A stretch of DNA of 10,680 bases from a bacterium (GTDB lineage: Bacteria; Hydrogenedentota; Hydrogenedentia; Hydrogenedentiales; SLHB01), in contig JAAEQP010001036.1 in the NCBI GenBank assembly GCA_024231375.1, forward strand, positions 1 to 10,680, given 5' to 3'. The notes beneath the pieces are model-generated. The model made no database searches and was not told the DNA's origin. It saw only the letters and a program-made list of their open reading frames with translations. Each line of letters opens with the position of its first letter. The first letter of the stretch is position 1. Positions 6,238-10,680 of the stretch are shown one piece after another. A program made the position numbers and the translations under genes.

Positions 6238-7350
6238 TCAATTCGTAGTCTGTCCCTGATTTGAAACGTACGGAACCCGGGCCTCCCTCGGCGGCAGTTC
6301 AGGGAACGGCGCATGCGGCTCGGCTTGGTACCAGAAGGCGATGGAGGCGATGTCGTCGGAGAGGAGCTTGTACTTGGTCTCGTCTTCCCAGCCCAAGGCC
6401 TGAATGGTGACGCGGAGGTCGCGGTCGTAGCAGATGGGATCGTGGATGTGCCAGCGGTACAGGCTCCAGTAGCTCGGGGGCGCATCGTTCTCGTTTGAGG
6501 GGAGCGTCGTACCGGCGTAGGCGGTGGTGTAAGGTTCGGGGAACCCGAAACTGCCGCAGAAATAGTCTTCGGTACCAGTGCCGCAGATCGTGGGGAACGC
6601 GTCGTCGCCGTCCATGTAGAACTTGATCTCGCCTTCGCCAAACCAGCCCTTTTCCAACTGCGTCCAGGCGAGGAACGTACCGACATAGCGCCCTTTCCCT
6701 TTCACGCCGTCGAGAATGACGTAGGGATTCTCCACGTCGGTCCGGGCGCGCCGCCATTGTGCGTGGAGATAGGCGGCGTTGTCCGGGACATCGGTCAGGG
6801 CGTAGGTGATCTGATAGGCCACCAGCTCCAAATCTGCATCGGCCTGGTTCTCGAGCGTAACCTTGGCGTGTGTGCGGAACGGCATGGGCCAGTAACAGTT
6901 GAGCGCGTTCGCGGGATTCGCCACAACGGCCAAGGAATTCACGGGAGCGAACTTCTCATGACCAACTGCGAAGAAATCCGGCGCGGGGACCTCGATCGAC
7001 GGCGTTTCCTCGTCGTCCCAGTAGAACCGCAACACATGCGCGCGGCTCAGCCCTTCAACCAGCCAGATGTGCTGGATGACGCCGGGTCCGTCCACATCCA
7101 TCAACGTGGCTGTTTCGCCGGCGTTGATGCGTAGGAAGGGCCGCACCTTCCAGCCTTGACCCAGATGGTCGGCGGCACGGGCGGCCGTCACCGGTTTGGG
7201 TTCGCCGGGATTGGGGATGGCCATCCCGCCCTTGCCCGGCTCGCCGGTCGGATTCTCCGCCGACACCGACCGGGTCCGCGCATCGGTCAACAACGGCAAC
7301 GAACTGAGCCCTGTTAAAAGGCTTGGCAATGCATGCAATGACGAGTCCAC
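6238..7350 (-). CDS. DUF2961 (GH172-like) protein
   Basis: A 370-residue DUF2961 protein. The family includes GH172 enzymes that act on fructofuranosyl or arabinofuranosyl linkages. Recognisable parts are the TRSVSAENPTGEPGKGG segment (26-42; family RxxSSxDxxGGNxD), ETATLMDVDGPGVIQHIW (79-96), YWDDEETPSIEVP (110-122), GEGEIKFYMDGDD (238-250) and GTGTEDYFCGSFGF (257-270). Glu241 and Glu261 of the last two are the likely catalytic pair. No signal peptide is seen, so the product is probably cytoplasmic. I prefer the GTG at 7350 because GGAGG (7362-7358) lies 7 nt before it. An in-frame ATG at 7380 would add 10 residues and has no ribosome site. The substrate is probably a furanoside from glycan breakdown. 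The last residues after YVS (NQGQTTN) are encoded by the inverted repeat of the neighbouring mobile unit. Confidence 0.88.
   Translation of the reverse strand: MDSSLHALPSLLTGLSSLPLLTDARTRSVSAENPTGEPGKGGMAIPNPGEPKPVTAARAADHLGQGWKVRPFLRINAGETATLMDVDGPGVIQHIWLVEGLSRAHVLRFYWDDEETPSIEVPAPDFFAVGHEKFAPVNSLAVVANPANALNCYWPMPFRTHAKVTLENQADADLELVAYQITYALTDVPDNAAYLHAQWRRARTDVENPYVILDGVKGKGRYVGTFLAWTQLEKGWFGEGEIKFYMDGDDAFPTICGTGTEDYFCGSFGFPEPYTTAYAGTTLPSNENDAPPSYWSLYRWHIHDPICYDRDLRVTIQALGWEDETKYKLLSDDIASIAFWYQAEPHAPFPELPPREARVPYVSNQGQTTN
6239..6262 (-). repeat. Right inverted repeat of the RAYT unit
   Basis: Read on the minus strand it is AAATCAGGG followed by ACAGACTACGAATTG, matching the left repeat except at base 6. 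It lies within the 3' end of the DUF2961 gene, encodes most of the terminal residues NQGQTTN and supplies the first two bases of its TGA stop. Confidence 0.85.
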
Positions 7351-7357
7351 AGTACTT

Positions 7358-7362
7358 CCTCC
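7358..7362 (-). promoter_or_regulatory. Ribosome binding site that decides the DUF2961 start
   Basis: GGAGG on the minus strand is followed by the spacer AAGTACT and then GTG at 7350. It favours this GTG over the ATG at 7380. Confidence 0.75.
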
Positions 7363-7398
7363 AGCGATGACAGTCGGCATACGGTTTCACGCACGAGA

Positions 7399-7418
7399 CA
7401 CGGGCCTCCCAGCCCGTG
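7399..7418 (-). promoter_or_regulatory. Hairpin at the 5' end of the DUF2961 leader RNA
   Basis: CACGGGC and GCCCGTG form a perfect 7-bp stem around a 6-nt loop. It begins about where transcription from the TTGACT/TATCCT promoter should start and lies some 36 nt before the ribosome site. It could protect the 5' end of the message or act as a regulatory leader. It does not overlap the ribosome site. Confidence 0.45.
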
Positions 7419-7423
7419 GGCCG

Positions 7424-7452
7424 AGGATAGATGCACTTCGGGAGCAAGTCAA
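7424..7452 (-). promoter_or_regulatory. Sigma70-type promoter of the DUF2961 gene
   Basis: TTGACT (7452-7447), a 17-nt spacer and TATCCT (7429-7424) on the minus strand match the layout of the transposase promoter at 6236-6208. The two also share flanking bases (TTGACTTG and TCTATCCTCG). The predicted leader to the GTG at 7350 is about 65-70 nt. This gives the DUF2961 gene expression separate from the acyltransferase operon upstream. Confidence 0.6.
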
Positions 7453-7493
7453 TCCAACCCGCGTTCCGTGCGCTTCAAGGTCGGGGGAGGTGT

Positions 7494-8324
7494 CTACGCG
7501 GGACGGCGATGCGGCACGCCTTCAGGGACATCCACGCGAGGGTTGGGAACCAGGTTTTTCGCCACTGCTTTCTGTAGCTGTTCGGCCAGTTCCTTGCGGT
7601 TCGTGGCGCGGATGGGCTCGTCACCAAAAGTGATGGTGACGTTGAAGTAGGGCAATTGAAACAACTGCGTGGCGTGATGGGTGAACGGCTCGCCGTGGGC
7701 CCAACACACATGGGTGGTCGCTGGCGGACACCCCTCGGGCGTCTCATAGCGAATGGTCGCGTAGTGTACGGGCCACCCGTTTTCGGCTGCCGGCTGCAAC
7801 AAAGCGCCCTTGAAGGGACGCACCTCGTAGCCCGGCGACGTCTGCCCTTCCGGGAAGAAGGCCACCCCTTCACCGCTTCCGAGGGCCTGCGCAATGCAGC
7901 GGTTCACGCGATGCGTATCGCGCATGTCATTGCGGTCGATGAAGATGGTGTGGATCCACTTGCTCAGTGTCCCTATCAGAGGCCACGACTTCATCTCTGT
8001 CATCGAGATATACACGCATGCCAACTGGGACGCAAGCACGAATCCGTCTACATAGCCTTGATGGTTGCAGACGAGAAGAAAGGGGTACTTGGGACGTGTG
8101 CCGCGTACCTCCACCCGCATCCCCACGATGAAGGCCATCAAGCGGCCCCACAGCTTGAAGAGAAACTGCCGGGACACCCGCTCAAACCACGGGGATATCA
8201 GGACCAGAGGCAGCACCAAGACCCGGAGCAGCAGACAGAAGCAGGTCCAAGCGGCCAGGATGCCCAACCGGACCACCAGACGCACCCGTCCTGCGATGTC
8301 ATTGTGCTTCATTTCCGTTCTCAT
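7494..8324 (-). CDS. PlsC-family lysophospholipid acyltransferase (copy 1)
   Basis: A 276-residue PlsC-like (LPLAT/AGPAT superfamily) membrane protein that transfers an acyl chain to a lysophospholipid or related acceptor at the inner membrane. A hydrophobic segment spans about residues 17-45. Motif I is NHQGYVD (87-93, His and Asp of the charge relay), motif II FIDRND (128-133), motif III FFPEGQTSPG (156-165) and motif IV PVHYATI (185-191), all with canonical key residues. The start is uncertain: ATG 8324 is used here, ATG 8312 is equally possible, and a TTG at 8342 is in frame; none has a strong ribosome site. It follows its paralogue by 30 nt in the same direction and probably shares its transcript. 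The C-terminal RKELAEQLQKAVAKNLVP closely resembles the RKELAEELYQAVAECFVP of copy 2. The acceptor is unknown. Confidence 0.85.
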   Translation of the reverse strand: MRTEMKHNDIAGRVRLVVRLGILAAWTCFCLLLRVLVLPLVLISPWFERVSRQFLFKLWGRLMAFIVGMRVEVRGTRPKYPFLLVCNHQGYVDGFVLASQLACVYISMTEMKSWPLIGTLSKWIHTIFIDRNDMRDTHRVNRCIAQALGSGEGVAFFPEGQTSPGYEVRPFKGALLQPAAENGWPVHYATIRYETPEGCPPATTHVCWAHGEPFTHHATQLFQLPYFNVTITFGDEPIRATNRKELAEQLQKAVAKNLVPNPRVDVPEGVPHRRPA

Positions 8325-8354
8325 CGTTAGTGATACCGCCAAAGCGGCCTGGCG

Positions 8355-9209
8355 TTACACGTTAGGGCCCTCGGCCACGGCCTTCGCCGCTCTCGGGAGG
8401 CTGTCCAGAGGCACAAAACACTCTGCGACGGCCTGATACAACTCCTCTGCCAGCTCCTTGCGGTCTGTTCCTGGGATCGGCGCGTCGCCAAACACGACCG
8501 TGGCATCCAGATGCGGCATCCGCAGAATGTTCAGTATGTTCGTGCCAAAGGACATTCCGTCGCGCCAGATCAGCACTTCCCGCGCGGGCGGCCAGCCCTC
8601 GGGCACGCGGTACGACAGGGCCGCGTAGTGGACCGGCACGCCCATCTGGACGGCGGGCTCCAAAAGCGACGGCTTGAACGGGTGTACTTCGCCGTCTTGG
8701 GCGATCCGGCTTTCGGCGAACACGTGGACGCCGTCGCCACGGTCCATGGCGGCGCCAATCAATTCGTTCACGCGGACCGTGTCGCGCCTACGGCTCCGGT
8801 CTACGAATATGGTGTCCATCGTCCGCGCCATGAATCCGATGACAGGCCATTGCGCCACGTCCGCCCGCGACACCAGGACGCATCCCGTCACACTCGCGAG
8901 GAGGACCAGATCCAAGTTTGTTAAATGGTTGGAAACGCTGAAGAACGGTGGAAGCGGCGCATTGCCGTGCGTCCGCACGCGCACACCGATCAGCCGCAAC
9001 GCCACCTTGGCCCAGATGCGGAAGATACGCCGGCGGACAAACCTGTCCAGCCGTTTGGAGAACGGCGAAGCGGCCAGGCCAGCCAAGCGAATGGTGTACG
9101 TAGCCATCGTCCAAACCACGAGAAGCACCAGCCGGACTATGATACGAACCCCACCCACTGCGAGTGCGTTCCTCCTCCACGTTGGCCTGTCGCCGCGTTC
9201 TGCGCCCAT
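8355..9209 (-). CDS. PlsC-family acyltransferase (copy 2) with altered motif III
   Basis: A 284-residue paralogue of the next gene. A membrane segment spans about residues 21-45. Motif I is NHLTNLD (94-100), motif II FVDRSRRRD (135-143) and motif IV PVHYAAL (192-198). Motif III, normally FPEG, reads FAES (164-167): the Glu is kept but the Pro and Gly are replaced, which may change the acceptor pocket. The ATG at 9209 is used because it is the first start after the preceding gene ends, 32 nt upstream. A GTG at 9158 behind AGGAGG (12-nt spacing) is an alternative that would remove 17 hydrophilic residues. The frame runs open much further upstream (to 9746), but that part is antisense to the SGNH gene and looks non-coding. 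The Arg/Lys-rich face (SKRLDRFVRRRIF, 51-63) suggests contact with anionic lipid. Confidence 0.85.
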   Translation of the reverse strand: MGAERGDRPTWRRNALAVGGVRIIVRLVLLVVWTMATYTIRLAGLAASPFSKRLDRFVRRRIFRIWAKVALRLIGVRVRTHGNAPLPPFFSVSNHLTNLDLVLLASVTGCVLVSRADVAQWPVIGFMARTMDTIFVDRSRRRDTVRVNELIGAAMDRGDGVHVFAESRIAQDGEVHPFKPSLLEPAVQMGVPVHYAALSYRVPEGWPPAREVLIWRDGMSFGTNILNILRMPHLDATVVFGDAPIPGTDRKELAEELYQAVAECFVPLDSLPRAAKAVAEGPNV

Positions 9210-9241
9210 TCTCTCAAGGGGACCGGACTGGGTCAAGTCCG

Positions 9242-10204
9242 TCAGTTCCGTTGAGGCAGCAGATCTAGATCGCTCAAGTCCTTGCCGAGGCGTTCCGACA
9301 GCACGCGCGACCCCTCCAGGTTGAGGTGGTCGGGGTCGGAGAACAGTTCCACGCGATCGGCGAAGAGATCCCGATAGTCCAGGACGATTGGGTCGCGCCC
9401 TGCCAGGAGTTCCACGACCCGCGAATCCCACTCCGCCGTGGGCATGAGCAACGCCGCCTCGTCCGTGTACGCTTGGGTCAGTGGGAACTCTACGAGCACG
9501 ACGGTCACTCCCTGGTCCTGGCACAGGTCCAGCAGGTCGGCGAAGTATTGGGCCACGATCTCGTCGTACCAGGACGTGCCCTTGAAATGGGACGCGGCGC
9601 GGATCCGCGCCTGGGCCCGTTTGTCGGGAACGTCGGAGAAGTCGCGCCCAAGCCGTTGTTTCACTATGCTTTGTGTCCCCTGTATCCGGCGGTTGAGGCC
9701 CTCGAACACCATGCGCGAATTGCCTGCGTATGGGACTGCATCGCACCGGATCCAGTCGCCGAAGTACTTGAACGGCTCCCCGCGGCGGCGCGCGATGTCC
9801 AGGTAATCCAGATACTGTGCCCAGTAGGGTTCGGATGTCTGGCCCAGCTCGGCCGAACAGAATGAGTGCAGGTCGAGCTGGATTACCATCGTGCGGAAGG
9901 GAGGCTGGAACTCCTTGAATAGGTGCTTGAGACGGTAGTAGGTCACCATGTAGCTCTCGCCGAGGGAGGCGAGGTTGATCGAATCGGGGAAGGCGTCGCT
10001 ACGCAAGCTCAAGGCCACGTGACTGTTGCCCAAGAGGCCCACCGACACGCCTTCCGTGCGCGACGAGAATTCCCAGTCCCGCTCCACGGGCCTCGTCGCT
10101 GACAAGACCTCGCTCAGAAACAGATGGCGCAGCGCCAGGTGGGCGATGACGACCACGACGACGAACGCGGCGGCACGAAAGCGTTTTTTGTCCAAGGTAC
10201 TCAT
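9242..10204 (-). CDS. SGNH/AlgX-like membrane-anchored partner of the MBOAT acyltransferase
   Basis: This 320-residue protein has one N-terminal membrane segment (about 11-30, AAAFVVVVVIAHLALRHLFL) followed by a domain expected outside the membrane. LGNSHVALS (58-66) places a probable nucleophile at Ser61 with His62, as in the GDSH-type block of AlgJ/AlgX and related SGNH acyltransferases, and DPDHLNLEG (290-298) gives the C-terminal Asp290/His293 pair. Such proteins take an acyl group handed over by an MBOAT and attach it to a polymer, for example acetyl groups on alginate or cellulose. The pairing fits: the ATG overlaps the TAA of the MBOAT gene by one base (TAATG). The polymer or lipid acceptor is not known. 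The family call rests on the motifs and the context. Confidence 0.75.
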   Translation of the reverse strand: MSTLDKKRFRAAAFVVVVVIAHLALRHLFLSEVLSATRPVERDWEFSSRTEGVSVGLLGNSHVALSLRSDAFPDSINLASLGESYMVTYYRLKHLFKEFQPPFRTMVIQLDLHSFCSAELGQTSEPYWAQYLDYLDIARRRGEPFKYFGDWIRCDAVPYAGNSRMVFEGLNRRIQGTQSIVKQRLGRDFSDVPDKRAQARIRAASHFKGTSWYDEIVAQYFADLLDLCQDQGVTVVLVEFPLTQAYTDEAALLMPTAEWDSRVVELLAGRDPIVLDYRDLFADRVELFSDPDHLNLEGSRVLSERLGKDLSDLDLLPQRN

Positions 10205-10680
10205 TAGAATTGGAAGTAGATGAACTCCTGCGCGTTGAACTCACCAAATACCAGGATACCAAACAGCAGGGCAACATACGCCGCCCATCGCACCGGCGTC
10301 GGCAGGCTTAGAATGCGGTCCCGCACCGGTTTCCGCCGCTGCAGCAGATGTGCAATCTCCATGAGCGCGATGGCCCCGACCGCAACGCCCATCTGGCTCG
10401 CGGACAGGGGCTTGAACAACAGCGGATGGTCCAGGCGAAAACCTTTGACGGACTCCGAAACCAGCGTGAACGCCTCCGACACGTACCGTGCCCGGAAAAT
10501 GACCATGGAGAACGCGAACAGATGGAACGTGATGACGACCTGAATGAATTGGTGGAATCGCTCCAGGCGGCCCGGGAACAGCCGACGGGTGATCCGCTCT
10601 CGGGCCGACTTCGTGGCCGCACCCACAATCAGGTAGATGCCATGCACGCCACCCCATATCACATAGGTCCAATTGGCGCC
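10204..10680 (-). CDS. MBOAT O-acyltransferase, AlgI-like, C-terminal part (5' end outside window)
   Basis: The last 158 residues of a membrane-bound O-acyltransferase; the frame is open to the window edge, so the true start lies beyond it. The block GANWTYVIWGGVHGIYL, beginning at the edge, is the conserved region with the catalytic His (WGGxHG). Further membrane segments follow (VVITFHLFAFSMVIF, MGVAVGAIALMEIAHLL, WAAYVALLFGILVFG), and the chain ends in FIYFQF, the usual AlgI/DltB-like C-terminus. The enzyme carries an acyl group from the cytoplasm through the inner membrane to an outside acceptor, working with the SGNH partner that overlaps it by one base. Acetyl is the common donor in this family, but that cannot be read here. 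It is the first visible gene of the right-arm operon. Confidence 0.9.
   Translation of the reverse strand, partial: GANWTYVIWGGVHGIYLIVGAATKSARERITRRLFPGRLERFHQFIQVVITFHLFAFSMVIFRARYVSEAFTLVSESVKGFRLDHPLLFKPLSASQMGVAVGAIALMEIAHLLQRRKPVRDRILSLPTPVRWAAYVALLFGILVFGEFNAQEFIYFQF

Larger units (their letters stand above)
5492..6262. mobile_element. RAYT transposon-like unit bounded by 24-bp inverted repeats
   Basis: A 771-bp unit holds one gene, a REP-associated tyrosine transposase, between two 24-bp inverted repeats with a single mismatch. The unit sits exactly between a plus-strand gene (DppF-like) and a minus-strand gene (DUF2961), overlapping the end of each. No target-site duplication is evident at the outer ends (TCACTT on the left, GAAACG on the right), as expected for HUH/Y1 transposases, which do not duplicate their target. 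Composition is not obviously different from its neighbours, so it may be long resident. Confidence 0.7.

Noticed and set aside
5584..6264. 226-codon plus-strand open frame
   Set aside because: It is antisense to the transposase, which carries intact catalytic motifs. No motif is seen in this frame.
7055..7447. 130-codon minus frame whose start (MLPKCIYPRP) resembles the extended transposase frame (MWPRCVYPRN)
   Set aside because: The likeness comes from the shared promoter sequence, not from a protein. The frame is a shadow of the DUF2961 gene.
7656..8330. 224-codon plus-strand open frame
   Set aside because: It is antisense to PlsC copy 1, is His/Arg/Gln-rich and shows no recognisable domain.
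9210..9746. Long N-terminal extension of the second PlsC frame on the minus strand
   Set aside because: It is on the same strand as the SGNH gene but in a different frame of it, with Arg/Pro/Gly-rich composition and no family similarity. The SGNH frame has clear catalytic motifs, so the extension is a shadow.
1..10680. CRISPR array, tRNA, rRNA or known riboswitch
   Set aside because: No regularly spaced repeats, cloverleaf-like segments or conserved rRNA stretches were seen by eye on either strand.

Overview
The window is GC-rich bacterial DNA with closely packed genes and a clear strand switch. From the start to about 5.5 kb all genes read on the plus strand; from about 5.5 kb to the end all read on the minus strand. 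The gene content (a GH95/DUF5703-like glycoside hydrolase, a secreted carbohydrate-esterase-like alpha/beta hydrolase, a DUF2961/GH172 protein, a TnpA_REP/RAYT transposase and an MBOAT/SGNH pair) suits a polysaccharide-degrading bacterium of the Planctomycetota/Verrucomicrobiota/Hydrogenedentota kind. That placement is an inference from gene families; no marker gene is present. I see no rRNA, tRNA or CRISPR array.

Left arm (plus strand): the 3' end of a large alpha-barrel glycoside hydrolase (ends 1049); about 590 bases without a convincing gene but with hairpins and an AT-richer patch; a signal-peptide-bearing alpha/beta hydrolase (1640-2554); a palindromic REP-like spacer; then a tightly coupled three-gene operon made of an atypical aldo-keto-reductase-like TIM-barrel protein (2675-3535) and two oligopeptide/dipeptide ABC transporter ATPases of the DppD/OppD and DppF/OppF types (3536-4510 and 4510-5493). 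No permease or binding-protein gene of that transporter is in the window.

Centre: a compact element of about 770 bp (5492-6262) with a REP-associated Y1/HUH transposase (RAYT), bounded by 24-bp inverted repeats that differ at one base. The repeats lie against the flanking genes: the left copy overlaps the stop codon of the DppF-like gene by two bases and holds the stop of the transposase, and the right copy encodes the last residues of the DUF2961 protein and part of its stop.

Right arm (minus strand, described in transcription order from the right edge): an MBOAT O-acyltransferase (3' part only) overlaps by one base an SGNH/AlgX-like membrane-anchored partner, followed after short gaps by two tandem PlsC-family acyltransferases. 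Together they look like an envelope acylation operon. Next is the DUF2961 gene with its own promoter and a 5'-leader hairpin, then the transposase. The DUF2961 and transposase promoters are strikingly alike (TTGACT, 17-nt spacer, TATCCT), and the transposase one appears to give a leaderless mRNA.
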